Shown here one piece after another: positions 28,639-37,583 of a DNA stretch of 64,000 nt. The DNA comes from Streptomyces sp. P9-A4 (GTDB lineage Bacteria > Actinomycetota > Actinomycetes > Streptomycetales > Streptomycetaceae): NCBI RefSeq assembly GCF_036634195.1, contig NZ_JAZIFY010000001.1, forward strand, positions 1,560,501 through 1,624,500, in the 5' to 3' direction. A program made the translations under genes and the position numbers. The notes beneath the pieces were generated by a model that ran no database searches, was not told where the DNA came from, and was given only the letters and a program-made list of their open reading frames with translations. Each line of letters starts with the position of its first letter. Position 1 is the first letter of the stretch.

Positions 28639-29364
28639 GTGACCGTCCAGCGCCCCGCCGTCCGCGGCACCGCCACCGGGGACACCCATGTGTCCCTGCG
28701 GGAGCGGGTCTACATGGAGCTGCGCGAGCGGATCATCGAGGCGGAGTACCCGGCCGGCATGCGGCTCGTGGAGCGGGAGATCGCCGACGAGCTGCGGGTC
28801 TCGCGGGTGCCGGTGCGCGAGGCGATGCAGCGCCTGGAGTCGGAGGGCTTCCTGTCGGTGCAGCCGCGCCGGGGTTCGGTGGTGGCGGACTTCGGCCCGG
28901 AGGACGCCGAGTACCTCTTCGACGTACGGGAGAACCTGGAGGGCCTGGCCGCCCGGCTGGCCGCCCGGCACGCGGACCCCGCCCGGCTGCGGGACCTGGA
29001 GCGGCTGCTGGCGCGGGCCAGGAAGGCGGCGGAGTCCGGGCGGCTCCGCGAGGCCGTCTCCCTCAACGCCGACTTCCACCGCCGGATCGTCGAGCTCTCC
29101 GGCAACCCGCTCCTGGCGGACCTGATGGCCCCGCTCGACTCCCGGCTGCGCCGCCTCTTCCGGCTCACCTCGGCGCAGTCGGACGGCGAGCCGATGTGCG
29201 GGGCCCACGAGCGGCTCTACGAGGCCGTCCGCGACGGCGACGAGGACACCGCGGAGACACTGGCCCGCGCCCATGTCGCCGACACCCGTGCCTCGGCCGC
29301 CCGCCTGCTGGCGGCCCTGAGGGACGCGCCGGACGAGGACGGGCACCCGCCCGGCGGGCGGTGA
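28639..29364 (+). CDS. GntR family regulator with FCD domain
   Basis: 241 residues: winged helix (20-85, R-I-I-E-A-E-Y-P-A-G-M-R-L-V-E-R-E-I-A-D-E-L-x-V-S-R-V-P-V-R-E-A-M) and FCD effector domain (90-225) with the metal-binding D and His pattern (N-A-D-F-H-R-R-I-V; H-E-R-L-Y-E-A). GTG at 28639 with GGAG upstream chosen; a GTG 17 codons downstream is possible. Likely controls the adjacent amidohydrolase gene through TGGTATACCA, and formerly the decayed amidohydrolase beside it. The ligand is probably a small carboxylate or a nucleobase breakdown product (inference). Confidence 0.88.
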   Translation: MTVQRPAVRGTATGDTHVSLRERVYMELRERIIEAEYPAGMRLVEREIADELRVSRVPVREAMQRLESEGFLSVQPRRGSVVADFGPEDAEYLFDVRENLEGLAARLAARHADPARLRDLERLLARARKAAESGRLREAVSLNADFHRRIVELSGNPLLADLMAPLDSRLRRLFRLTSAQSDGEPMCGAHERLYEAVRDGDEDTAETLARAHVADTRASAARLLAALRDAPDEDGHPPGGR

Positions 29365-29436
29365 GTGGTCGACCAGCGTTCTTCCGGTCGGCCAGCCTTC
29401 TCTCGCGGCTCGTTCAGGCCCGGCGCGACGCGGTCG

Positions 29437-30798
29437 TCACGGCTTCAGCTTTTCGGCCTCCCGGATTTCGTGGAGGTGGATGAGAATGTCGAAGGACTTG
29501 GCGATCGCGATGTCGCGGGGCTTCTCGGGGAACTGCGTGCCGATGTTGAGCGTGGGCCGGGCGACGTTCAGCCAGGCGCGCGCGGCGGCCGGCGCCTTGC
29601 GGACATCGAGGTAGAAGTCCCGGTAGCCGACCTGGTCGAGGGTGTGCTCATTCCTGCCGGGCTCGGGGGTGCCCACGGTGAACTTCTTCCAGTCGCCGCC
29701 GAGGGCGGCGTCCTTCGACAGGAACGAACCCTGGTTGAAGGTGAAGCCCACAGGCAGGTAGTTCTTGCCCATGAGGTCGCGCAGGAACGAGCCCTGCGTC
29801 TTGGAGTACAGCTCGGGATTGTCGGAGACGTAGCCGACGTGGTTGTTGTGCGCCGACACCAGGACCTTGTCGCCGGTGTGCTTCTGCCACCACGTGACGT
29901 TCTGGGCCATCACCTCGTCGCGGAAGCGTTGAAGGCTGTTCAGGGACTCCCGGTCGCCGGGGTTCAAGGTGAAGAACTTGGCGGTCTGGGCGACTGAGCG
30001 GGCGTTCTGCTCGGCCCAGTCGAAGGCGTCTCCACCGGAGCCCCGGTGACTACTGACCAGTTCCAGCGCCTGCTGCGCCTTGACGGCGAGCTGCTGTCGC
30101 TCCGCCAGCGGCTTGGCCAGGTAGGCGAAGGCGTCGTCGATGGGCCGCAGACCGGCGTAGAGCTCGTTGAGCCGCGGCAGCGCCTCGGGGCGGTTCTTCT
30201 CCACATAGCCGGTGACCCGTTCGAAGAACGCGTCGTTCAGCGAGGGAGCGCCGATGTCGTCGCCCATGAAGTGCACGGGACGGTCGGGGTGGCTGCGGTT
30301 GTAGTCGCGCATCCACTCGATGAGACTCACGAACTCTTCGCGTTCCCAAGGAGAGTTGGCCAGAGTTTGTGCGGCGATCTCGCGGGCATCGCCCTTGCCG
30401 GTCTGGAGGTAGTCGTCGATCTGGAGTCCCGCGGACCAGCTCAGCTCCAGGGCGAAGGTGGTGAAGCCCTTCTTCTCGACGAGGTGGCGGAAGACCCGCT
30501 CCTTCATCGTGAAGAACTCGTGGGAGCCGTGGGTGGCCTCGCCGAGGCCGACCACCTCGGCGTCACCGATCATCGCCGACAGGGCTCGCAGGTCGGCCGT
30601 GTCTCCGCCGGGCTCGGTCGCACGCAGCGGATGAGCGGCCCGCTCCAGTAGGTGTACGGGGCCCTGCTTCCCGCTGACCGCGGGGACCTCGTCGGCGGTG
30701 GCCGCCTTGACCGCCACGGGAGCAAGGACCGCCCCCGCCACGATCGCCACCGCCGCGAGGAGCCGCGGGCGGTTGATCCGCTTCTTGTGCGTAGCCAT
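29437..30798 (-). CDS. Secreted erythromycin esterase family protein
   Basis: 453 residues with a Sec signal peptide (K-K-R-I-N-R-P-R then hydrophobic 13-31). The Ere catalytic set is visible: E87 and H90 in G-L-G-E-A-T-H-G-S-H-E-F, R101/R104, E118 in F-A-L-E-L-S-W, and H317/H320 in V-S-A-H-N-N-H-V-G-Y. EreA/EreB open the macrolactone ring; other family members (succinoglycan biosynthesis-type) have unknown substrates, so macrolide hydrolysis is possible but not proven. It would act outside the membrane. It ends a minus-strand pair with an MMPL exporter and lies beside a two-component system. Base composition is slightly less G+C-rich than in the flanking genes. Confidence 0.85.
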   Translation of the reverse strand: MATHKKRINRPRLLAAVAIVAGAVLAPVAVKAATADEVPAVSGKQGPVHLLERAAHPLRATEPGGDTADLRALSAMIGDAEVVGLGEATHGSHEFFTMKERVFRHLVEKKGFTTFALELSWSAGLQIDDYLQTGKGDAREIAAQTLANSPWEREEFVSLIEWMRDYNRSHPDRPVHFMGDDIGAPSLNDAFFERVTGYVEKNRPEALPRLNELYAGLRPIDDAFAYLAKPLAERQQLAVKAQQALELVSSHRGSGGDAFDWAEQNARSVAQTAKFFTLNPGDRESLNSLQRFRDEVMAQNVTWWQKHTGDKVLVSAHNNHVGYVSDNPELYSKTQGSFLRDLMGKNYLPVGFTFNQGSFLSKDAALGGDWKKFTVGTPEPGRNEHTLDQVGYRDFYLDVRKAPAAARAWLNVARPTLNIGTQFPEKPRDIAIAKSFDILIHLHEIREAEKLKP

Positions 30799-30903
30799 CT
30801 GGTCGTGCCTTTCGATCGACTTGCGTCTGGGTTCTTGGGAAATGAAGGACCGGGGTCGGTCACGTTCGCGCTGCTCGCTCGCGCGGGAGCGCGAAGGCGG
30901 CGG

Positions 30904-33141
30904 TCAGTTCGTGCCGACGCGGTCGTACGCGACCGCGGCGGAACCCGTCTCGTCGGCCCGCCGTCCGGGCTCGTACGACAGGGGCCGCCTCGCGGTGCGG
31001 CGCGGCGGGACGGGCCACCACAGCGAGCGGCCGAGCAGCGCGGCGAGCGCCGGGACCAGCGCGACGGACAGAACGAACGCCGACAGCAGGATGCCGAGGG
31101 CGGTCGCGAAGCCGATCTGCTGGGTGGACGGAGCGGGGTTCACCGCGAGGCCGCCGAAGGAACCGGCCAGCACCAGTCCGGCGGTGGCCACGGCCGGCGC
31201 CGTGTGCCGTACGGCGCGGGCCACCGCCGCGCGGGCCGGTCCCGGGCGCTCCATCTCCTCCCTGATGCGGTCGCTCATCAGGATGTTGTAGTCCGTGCCC
31301 AGGGCGACGACGAACAGGAAGAGCACCAGCGGCAGGGTGAAGGCGACGCCCGCTTCGCCGCGCGCGTGCTGGAACACCAGGGCGGAGGCGCCGAGCGTGG
31401 CGGCGAAGCCGAGCCCGACGGAGACCATGAGTACCACCGGCGCCAGGACGCTGCGCAGCAGGACGAGCAGGATCAGCGCGATGAGCGCGGCGGCCACGGG
31501 AAGGACCAGCTTCAGGTCCTCGGAGACAGCGGTGGAGATGTCAGCGAAGATCGCCGCCGTGCCGCCGACGTGCGCCTCGGCGCCCGTGGGCATGTGCGCT
31601 GCGACGGTTGCCCGCACCGGACCGGACACCAGGTCGCGTGCCTTCTGGCTCTGAGGGTCGACGGTCAGGTGGAGGCCGATCCGGGCGGCATCGCCCGCCT
31701 TGTCGTATTCGACCGGAGTCACCTGGCCCACGCCCTGTGTGCGGCCGAGCGCCCTGACCAGGGTGTCGACGCCGTGCCGGTCGAGGGCACCGCCGTCGCC
31801 GCTGGTGACGTAGACCTCGGTGGGGTCGGAAACCCCTGCGGGCAGGGCGCGGGAGATCTCCGCGGCGGTGGCCGCGGCCGATGTGCCCGAGCCGCCGCTG
31901 CCGTTGCTGTAGTCCATCTTCATGCCGGCCATCCCGGCGGCCAGCGCACCGAGCAGTACGATCGCGCCGACCGTGACGGCGAGCGGTCGCCGCGCGACGG
32001 TGTCGCCGAAGCGTCCGGCCGAACCCTCGCGCGGCGCGTGCTTCAGGGTGCGGGAGGGCCAGAACATCCTGCGGCCGGCGACCGCCAGCAGGGCGGGCAT
32101 GAGGGTCAGACCGGCCAGCAGCATCACCATGACGGAGACCGCGACGGCCGGGCCGAGCACCCGGAACTGCCCGAAGGCGGCGAGACCGAGGGTGGCGAAG
32201 GCGGCGACGATGGTGAGTGCCGCCGAGGTGATCGCGGAGCCCACCCGCCCCGTCACCTCACCCGCGATCTCGCGGGCGCCACGCTCGGGCTGTGCGCGCA
32301 ACCGCTCACGGAAGCGGAACAGGAAGAAAAGGAAGTAGTCGATCCCGATGCCCAGCAGCACCACGCTGATCAGCTGCGGCGTGCTCGGGTCCAGTTTGAT
32401 CCCGGTGAGCAGCGCCGCGCCGGCCACCGCACCCACGGCGGCCCCGCCGACGAGGCTGACCGCCAGCAGCGGCAGGAGAGCCGCCAGGGCGCTGCGGAAC
32501 ACCAGCACGTTCAGCAGCACGATCAGACCGATGGTGAGTGCCCCGGCCACTGTGCTCGTGGTCTTCTCCGCATCGTGGGTGTCGGCGAGGTCGGCCAGAC
32601 CACCGGTGAATCCGGTGCGCAGTCCGCCCTGCTCGTACATACCGGAAGCGGTATTGCGGAACTCTTTGAATAGATTCTGCAGGCCGGGGTCGGTCGAATT
32701 ACCGGAAAGACTGACGGAAAAGAGAATGAAAGTGCGGTGGGGCGCCACAGTGCCGGGCGCCACCTTCGGCGTCTGGGAATGGTCCTTCGCCAGGAAATCA
32801 GGGGCGTCCTCGGACTTCGGCATGGTCACCCGCCGTTTGCCGAGAGCTGCCGCAACTGCCTCCGCACGTTGCTGGTCAGCCGCGCCGAGCGGCTTTCCGT
32901 CGGCCCGTTTCACCAGCATGGTCACCGTATTGGCGTCCGGCTTGATCCCGAACTTGTCCTCGGCGACCTTCAGCGCCACCGCCGAGTCGTACGTGTCCGG
33001 CAGGAAGTCACCGAGCTGACTCTCGGTGACCCGGTACATCAGCGCCTGACCCACCACGCCCAGCCCCATTCCCAGCAGCACCCAGAAGGTGATGACTTTC
33101 CATGGATTCCTCGTGGAGAATCCGGTCAGGGCGCGAATCAC
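30904..33141 (-). CDS. MMPL family transporter (RND superfamily)
   Basis: 745 residues, two homologous halves, each one helix, a large extracytoplasmic domain and a five-helix bundle (about helices at 12-32, 195-345; second half 390-410, 540-715). The G-I-G-I-D-Y-F-L-F-F and A-L-G-T-D-Y-N-I-L-M-S motifs hold the proton-relay Asp-Tyr pairs typical of MmpL proteins, which export lipids or drugs by proton motive force. Start taken at GTG 33141 with GGAAG upstream; an in-frame ATG at 33192 is possible. Divergent from a sensor kinase/regulator pair and 105 bp upstream of the esterase gene. A patch near 32.64-32.76 kb is clearly richer in A+T than the surroundings. Confidence 0.9.
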   Translation of the reverse strand: MIRALTGFSTRNPWKVITFWVLLGMGLGVVGQALMYRVTESQLGDFLPDTYDSAVALKVAEDKFGIKPDANTVTMLVKRADGKPLGAADQQRAEAVAAALGKRRVTMPKSEDAPDFLAKDHSQTPKVAPGTVAPHRTFILFSVSLSGNSTDPGLQNLFKEFRNTASGMYEQGGLRTGFTGGLADLADTHDAEKTTSTVAGALTIGLIVLLNVLVFRSALAALLPLLAVSLVGGAAVGAVAGAALLTGIKLDPSTPQLISVVLLGIGIDYFLFFLFRFRERLRAQPERGAREIAGEVTGRVGSAITSAALTIVAAFATLGLAAFGQFRVLGPAVAVSVMVMLLAGLTLMPALLAVAGRRMFWPSRTLKHAPREGSAGRFGDTVARRPLAVTVGAIVLLGALAAGMAGMKMDYSNGSGGSGTSAAATAAEISRALPAGVSDPTEVYVTSGDGGALDRHGVDTLVRALGRTQGVGQVTPVEYDKAGDAARIGLHLTVDPQSQKARDLVSGPVRATVAAHMPTGAEAHVGGTAAIFADISTAVSEDLKLVLPVAAALIALILLVLLRSVLAPVVLMVSVGLGFAATLGASALVFQHARGEAGVAFTLPLVLFLFVVALGTDYNILMSDRIREEMERPGPARAAVARAVRHTAPAVATAGLVLAGSFGGLAVNPAPSTQQIGFATALGILLSAFVLSVALVPALAALLGRSLWWPVPPRRTARRPLSYEPGRRADETGSAAVAYDRVGTN

Positions 33142-33405
33142 GGGAACTTCCGTTCGTAGGCGATCTCGGACAGTGCCCTTACAGCACATCACCGGAATTC
33201 ACACAGATCGTCGGAGTGCGGGACGAGAAGCCGTACGGGGCCCTGGACCTGTCCGTCCACCCGACCGGGACCCTGGTCCTGGTCCGATCTCGGCCCTGAG
33301 GCGGAGCCGGGGCCGCGGCGGGCGGGGACAATGGCAGGAGCCGGCTACCGGTGCCGGGCGGGACGTCCGGCACCACAGCGGAGAACAGCGAGGAAGGAGG
33401 CCGAC

Positions 33406-34641
33406 ATGGCGACGCGTCGCAGCGCTCCGCCCGCGCGCCGGGAACTGCGCGGGCGCCTCTTCCCGCCGGACGCCGACACGTTCCCGTGGACCCGCAACGA
33501 CGCCCTGCCGGCCGTCGGCGCGGCCGTCGTGGACCTCATCGGATATACCGCGTTTTCGCAGGTCAATGGCGTCCCCGTGTCAGCCGCCGGCATCCTGCTG
33601 GTGACCGTCTCCGCGCTGCCGCTGCTCATGAGGCGCCGTTTTCCGCTCACCGTCATGACCGTCAGCCTGGTGCTCGTCGCGCTGCTGAATCTGACGACAT
33701 CCCTCAGCCATCACTTCGGCGCCACCCTCGCGGTCGCCCTCTACTCGGCCGCCCGGACCGGCCGTCCGTGGGCGACGGCCGCCCTGACGACCGGGGCGAT
33801 CGGCGTCACCCTGCTCACTCCGGATCTCGCCGCCCCGCGCGGATACCTGAACGTGACCAGTGCCTGCCTCTCCGCCTGCCTCATCGCCGCCACCGGCCTC
33901 GCGGTCAACCGCTGGCAGCAGGAGACGGAGGCCAACCGCCGGCTCCTCGCCGACCGGGCGGTGGCCGAGGAACGGCGCCGCATCGCCAGGGAGCTGCACG
34001 ACATCGTCGCCCACCGCATCACCACCATGCAGCTGATGGCGGGCGGCGCCCGCGCCAACCTCGGCCACGACCCGGGTGTCGCCCGCGAGGCCCTGGTCAC
34101 CTTGGAGGAGTCGGGGCGGCTGGCCCTGCGCGAGATGCGGCAGCTCCTCGACGTCCTGCGGGCCGACGAGGACACGGCGACCGACCGGCACGGGACCCCG
34201 GAGGCCCCGCAGCCCGGCCTGGCCGACCTCGACCGGCTGATCAAGGAATCTCGGCAGGCCGGACAGCCCACCGAGCTGGCCGTGGACGGCGAGCCCGGAC
34301 GACTGCCCCCGGTGGTCGGTCTCACTCTCTACCGGATCGTCCAGGAGGCACTGACCAACGCCCGTAAGCATGCGGGGCCCCACGTCCCGGTGAAGGTCCG
34401 CCTCACCTGTCTGCCCGAGCGCGTCCGGGTATCCGTCACCGATCAGGGCGTGACGGACGCGGCGGAGTCTCCTCCGGCCCCCGGCATCACGTACGGCGCT
34501 GGATACGGTCTGGTCGGCATGCGCGAACGGGTCGCCCTGCACGGCGGCGCACTGGAGGCCGGTCCGCTGCCCGAGGCCGGCTTCCGGGTCGTGGCGAGCC
34601 TGCCGCTGGAAGCTCCGACGGGCCAGGACGAGGAGGACTGA
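33406..34641 (+). CDS. NarL-type sensor histidine kinase beside the MMPL exporter
   Basis: 411 residues. Five hydrophobic segments (about 36-52, 58-76, 82-98, 104-136, 150-168), then HisKA_3 with H198 in A-R-E-L-H-D-I-V-A-H-R-I-T, and HATPase_c with Y-R-I-V-Q-E-A-L-T-N-A-R-K-H-A (about 306-320) and G-A-G-Y-G-L-V-G-M-R-E-R (about 366-377). This is the DesK/LiaS-like architecture that senses membrane or antibiotic stress within the bilayer. ATG at 33406 has AGGAAGGAGG upstream; the frame open from 33331 has not. Likely drives the divergent mmpL gene. Confidence 0.9.
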   Translation: MATRRSAPPARRELRGRLFPPDADTFPWTRNDALPAVGAAVVDLIGYTAFSQVNGVPVSAAGILLVTVSALPLLMRRRFPLTVMTVSLVLVALLNLTTSLSHHFGATLAVALYSAARTGRPWATAALTTGAIGVTLLTPDLAAPRGYLNVTSACLSACLIAATGLAVNRWQQETEANRRLLADRAVAEERRRIARELHDIVAHRITTMQLMAGGARANLGHDPGVAREALVTLEESGRLALREMRQLLDVLRADEDTATDRHGTPEAPQPGLADLDRLIKESRQAGQPTELAVDGEPGRLPPVVGLTLYRIVQEALTNARKHAGPHVPVKVRLTCLPERVRVSVTDQGVTDAAESPPAPGITYGAGYGLVGMRERVALHGGALEAGPLPEAGFRVVASLPLEAPTGQDEED

Positions 34642-34644
34642 CCG

Positions 34645-35373
34645 GTGATCGGGACAGAAGCCGGGAACGAGGCCGTGGGCGAGCGGACGATCCGGGTACT
34701 GATCGCGGACGACCAGCCGCTTGTGCGGCGCGGACTGGCCCTGATCCTCGGCCCCTCTCCGGCCATCACCGTGGTTGCCGAGGCCGAGAACGGCGAGCAG
34801 GCCCTTGCGCTCGCCCGGGAGCACCGTCCCGACGTCGTCGTGATGGACATCCGGATGCCCGTCCTCGACGGGGTGGCCGCCACCGAGCGACTGGCTCGCG
34901 ACCTTCCCGAGTGCCGGGTGCTCGCCCTCAGCACCTTCGACATGGACGAGTACGTGGTCGCCGCCCTGCGCGCCGGCGCGTACGGCTTCCTGCCCAAGGA
35001 CAGCTCGCCCGAGGACCTCGTGGCCGCGATCCGCACCGTCCGTCGGGGCGAGGCCGCCGTCGCGCCCCGTCTGCTGACCCGACTGATCTCCGCCTATGTC
35101 AGGAACGAACAGGCGGCGGCCCCGAACCGCCGACGGGCCGCCGCACCAAGCACCCCCGATCTCACCCCGCGCGAGGTGGAGGTCTGGCGCCTGGTGGCTA
35201 CCGGCCTGGACAACAACCAGATCGCACGCGCCATGGAGATCAGCGTCTCCACCGTCAAGAACTACATCACCAGCATCTTCGACAAACTCGGCGTCCGTGA
35301 CCGGGCGCAGGCTGTGATCGCGGCCTACGAGTCGGGCCTGGTGGCGGCCCGGCAGGCCGCTGACCCGGGCTGA
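34645..35373 (+). CDS. NarL/FixJ family response regulator beside the MMPL exporter
   Basis: 242 residues; receiver with D22-D23, phosphorylatable D68 in V-V-V-M-D-I-R-M-P, S/T in A-L-S-T-F and K in F-L-P-K-D-S-S; C-terminal LuxR helix-turn-helix at about 170-230 (L-T-P-R-E-V-E-V-W-R-L-V-A-T-G-L-D-N-N-Q-I-A). The GTG follows the kinase stop by 3 bases with GAGGAGG inside the kinase end, so the two are co-translated. Inverted arms CGTTCGGCCGGG (35381-35392) and CCCGGCCGAACG (35450-35461) follow the stop and might serve as a terminator with a long loop. Confidence 0.92.
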   Translation: MIGTEAGNEAVGERTIRVLIADDQPLVRRGLALILGPSPAITVVAEAENGEQALALAREHRPDVVVMDIRMPVLDGVAATERLARDLPECRVLALSTFDMDEYVVAALRAGAYGFLPKDSSPEDLVAAIRTVRRGEAAVAPRLLTRLISAYVRNEQAAAPNRRRAAAPSTPDLTPREVEVWRLVATGLDNNQIARAMEISVSTVKNYITSIFDKLGVRDRAQAVIAAYESGLVAARQAADPG

Positions 35374-35466
35374 ACCGAGCCGTTCGGCCGGGACGACGAC
35401 CTGCCGGGCCGTCCGTTGCCGAGCGGGCCGCCGCCGACCCGACGGCCTCCCCGGCCGAACGCCTCC

Positions 35467-36612
35467 TCACCCGACCTCCTGCCCGAGCTTCCGCAGGGCC
35501 GTGCGGACCGCCGACAGGTCTCCCTCCGAGGCCAGCCCGGCGTGGTAGAGCCGTAGTTCCGTCGCGCCCGCCGCGCGGGCCGTATCGGCGTCCTCGGCCA
35601 GCCGGCCGGGGGCACCGCCCATGCCGGTGACGACGGACAGGTTCGCGGCGAGGACGGTGTCCGGGCCCGCGTGGGCCGCGAAGTCCGCGACCCGGGGCGG
35701 CCGGGCGACCACCCCGTCCGCGAGGCCCAGGACGTGTGCCGGGTCGGTGCCGGTGTCGGCGCCGCAGCGGTACGGGTCGGGGTCGGCGTGCAGCAGGACC
35801 CGGAAGCCGGGCGGGGCGGCGGCCCGTACGGCGGCCACCGCGGCCTCCTGGAAGGTACGGGCGGTCCCGGCGCGCCAGGCCAGGGCCGGGGCCTCCAGGG
35901 CGCCGAGTCCGCCCGCGGGGCCCGTTCCGGCCCATACGGGTGCCAGGGCGGCCCGCACGGCGGCGGCCAGCTCCTCGGGGTCGGCGCCCCCGGCCCCGTA
36001 CCCCTCCCGGCAGGAGGGGCAGAAGCAGAGCGACATCAGGAGCTGCTCGCGCTCGCCCAGGGCGACGCCGCCGGTCTTGTCGTGGGCGTGGAGATGGGCG
36101 AGGCCGTACCAGCCGCAGGACTCCAGTTCGGTGCCGGCCGCGCCGGGCCGTACGGCGGCCTCGGCGGCCAGGCCGACGAGCAGTTCGCGGACCTCGGGGC
36201 GGCCGACACAGGGCGCCCAGGGGTAGCGGTCGCCGTAGGCGTTGACGACGGAGGTGTCCGGATGCTCGGCGCCGAGGCGGGAGTTGTGGGCGAGGACGAC
36301 CCAGCTGTGCACTTCGAGGCCCGTGCCGGCGAGCGCGTCGGCGGCCCGCCCGAAGGCGTCGCCGGGGGCCCACTCCCCCGCCGGGTAAGGGCGCAGCCGA
36401 CGGCCCGCCCAGCGGTCCGGGTCCGGCGGGTAGAGCACGGCGGCGTGTTCGGCGGTGACGACCCGGTGGGCCGGGTGGCGGGGGGTGAGGGCGCGGGTGG
36501 AGTGGTAGGCGGCTGCGAGGGTGACCTGCGCGAGGCCGAGCCCGGCGAGGAGTCCGGGGGCCTCGGGGTCTCCGTCGATGTCCCAGGGGTAGACGAAGGC
36601 TCCGGTCCTCAC
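35467..36612 (-). CDS. Unknown protein coupled to the KDG-dehydratase-like gene; Cys-cluster, probable TIM barrel
   Basis: 381 residues, no signal peptide. It opens with a beta strand G-A-F-V-Y-P-W-D-I-D and alternates strands and helices in the way of a glycoside hydrolase-like TIM barrel (for example E-S-C-G-W-Y-G at about 164-170, V-L-L-H-A-D-P-D-P-Y, T-V-L-A-A-N-L-S-V). A tight C-F-C-P-S-C cluster (C196, C198, C201) could hold a metal. The GTG overlaps the stop of the dehydratase gene by 4 bases, so the pair is co-translated and probably acts on the same sugar-acid route, perhaps as a lactonase or glycosidase. I do not recognise a characterised family. The frame running on to 37623 is a shadow. 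Confidence 0.8.
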   Translation of the reverse strand: MRTGAFVYPWDIDGDPEAPGLLAGLGLAQVTLAAAYHSTRALTPRHPAHRVVTAEHAAVLYPPDPDRWAGRRLRPYPAGEWAPGDAFGRAADALAGTGLEVHSWVVLAHNSRLGAEHPDTSVVNAYGDRYPWAPCVGRPEVRELLVGLAAEAAVRPGAAGTELESCGWYGLAHLHAHDKTGGVALGEREQLLMSLCFCPSCREGYGAGGADPEELAAAVRAALAPVWAGTGPAGGLGALEAPALAWRAGTARTFQEAAVAAVRAAAPPGFRVLLHADPDPYRCGADTGTDPAHVLGLADGVVARPPRVADFAAHAGPDTVLAANLSVVTGMGGAPGRLAEDADTARAAGATELRLYHAGLASEGDLSAVRTALRKLGQEVG

Positions 36613-37541
36613 GCTCCGGCCTCCTTGAGGAGGGCGCGGGCGCGCTCGACGAGCAGGGCGAGTTCCTCGACGTGTTCGGGGGCGGGTTCGCTCAGTGGCG
36701 GCCGTACCTCTCCCACCTCCAGGCCTCCCCGCCGTACCGCCGCCTTGACGAGCGAGACGGCGTATCCCCTGCCCCGGTCGCGGAGTTCGACCAGGGGCCG
36801 GTAGAAGACGTCGACGAGCAGGTTCACGGTGGTGTCGTCGCCGGCGGCGAGGGCGCGGTGATAGGCGAGGGCGATGTCGGGGGCGAAGCAGAAGACGGCG
36901 GAGGAGTAGAGGGAGACACCGATGCCCCGGTAGGCGGCGCCGGTGAGTTCGGCGGTCGGCAGGCCGTTGAAGTACAGGAGGTCGAGGCCTTCGGCGCGGA
37001 CGGCGCTGACGATCCGCTGCATGAGGCCGAGGTCGCCCAGGCCGTCCTTGATGCCGATGACGCCGTCGGTGCGGGCGAGGGCGACGGCGGTGGCGGGGGT
37101 GAGGACCGCGTTGTCGCGCTGGTAGACGATGACGTCGAGCGAGGTGGCGGCGGCGAGTTCGGTGTAGTGGCGGAGCAGTCCGGCCTGGTCGGCGACGACG
37201 AGGTACGGGGGCATGGCGAGGAGTCCGTCGGCGCCGGCCTCCTCGGCGAGGCGGGCGTACCGGATCGCGAGCGCGGTGCCGTATCCGGCGCCGGCGACGA
37301 CGGGGACGCGGCCCTCGGCCGCCTCGACGGCGGCGGCGACGCAGTCCCGGAACTCCTCGGGGGTGAGGGCGTGGAACTCTCCGGTGCCGCAGCAGGCGAA
37401 GACGGCGGCGGCGCCCGCGTCCACGCCCGCGCGTACATGGGCGCGGAGGACGTCGAGGTCGACGGAGCCGTCGGGCGCGAAGGCGGTGACGGGGAAGAAC
37501 AGCAGGCCGTCGAGCCGGCCGGCGAGCGGGGCAGTGGTCAC
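36609..37541 (-). CDS. 5-dehydro-4-deoxyglucarate dehydratase-like (DapA/KdgD superfamily)
   Basis: 310 residues, a Schiff-base class I aldolase-fold enzyme. K165 in I-G-I-K-D-G-L-G-D is the imine lysine, Y140 the catalytic tyrosine, and G-T-G-E-F (52-56) replaces the G-T-T-G-E of DapA, as in KdgD, which converts 5-keto-4-deoxyglucarate to 2-oxoglutarate semialdehyde and CO2. GTG start with GGGAG. Divergent from a uronate dehydrogenase, consistent with hexuronate oxidation; the product is the substrate of the aldehyde dehydrogenase at 12222-13736. A perfect 19-bp palindrome lies 23 bp upstream of the start. No glucarate/galactarate dehydratase is in the window. Confidence 0.85.
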   Translation of the reverse strand: MTTAPLAGRLDGLLFFPVTAFAPDGSVDLDVLRAHVRAGVDAGAAAVFACCGTGEFHALTPEEFRDCVAAAVEAAEGRVPVVAGAGYGTALAIRYARLAEEAGADGLLAMPPYLVVADQAGLLRHYTELAAATSLDVIVYQRDNAVLTPATAVALARTDGVIGIKDGLGDLGLMQRIVSAVRAEGLDLLYFNGLPTAELTGAAYRGIGVSLYSSAVFCFAPDIALAYHRALAAGDDTTVNLLVDVFYRPLVELRDRGRGYAVSLVKAAVRRGGLEVGEVRPPLSEPAPEHVEELALLVERARALLKEAGA

Positions 37542-37564
37542 GGGCGCTCCCAGGGAAGTCCGTC

Positions 37565-37583
37565 GTGCACAGCCGCTGTGCAC
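37565..37583. promoter_or_regulatory. GTGCACAGC-C-GCTGTGCAC palindrome upstream of the dehydratase gene
   Basis: Perfect 9-bp arms around one base; each arm also holds the GTGCAC palindrome, so two tandem dimers could bind. It sits 24-42 bp upstream of the dehydratase GTG in the divergent promoter with uronate dehydrogenase. The cognate regulator, probably of GntR or LacI type, is not adjacent. Confidence 0.7.

Noticed and set aside
29437..35373. Macrolide biosynthetic gene cluster boundary
   Set aside because: An esterase and exporter alone do not make a cluster; there is no polyketide synthase, glycosyltransferase or methyltransferase in the window.
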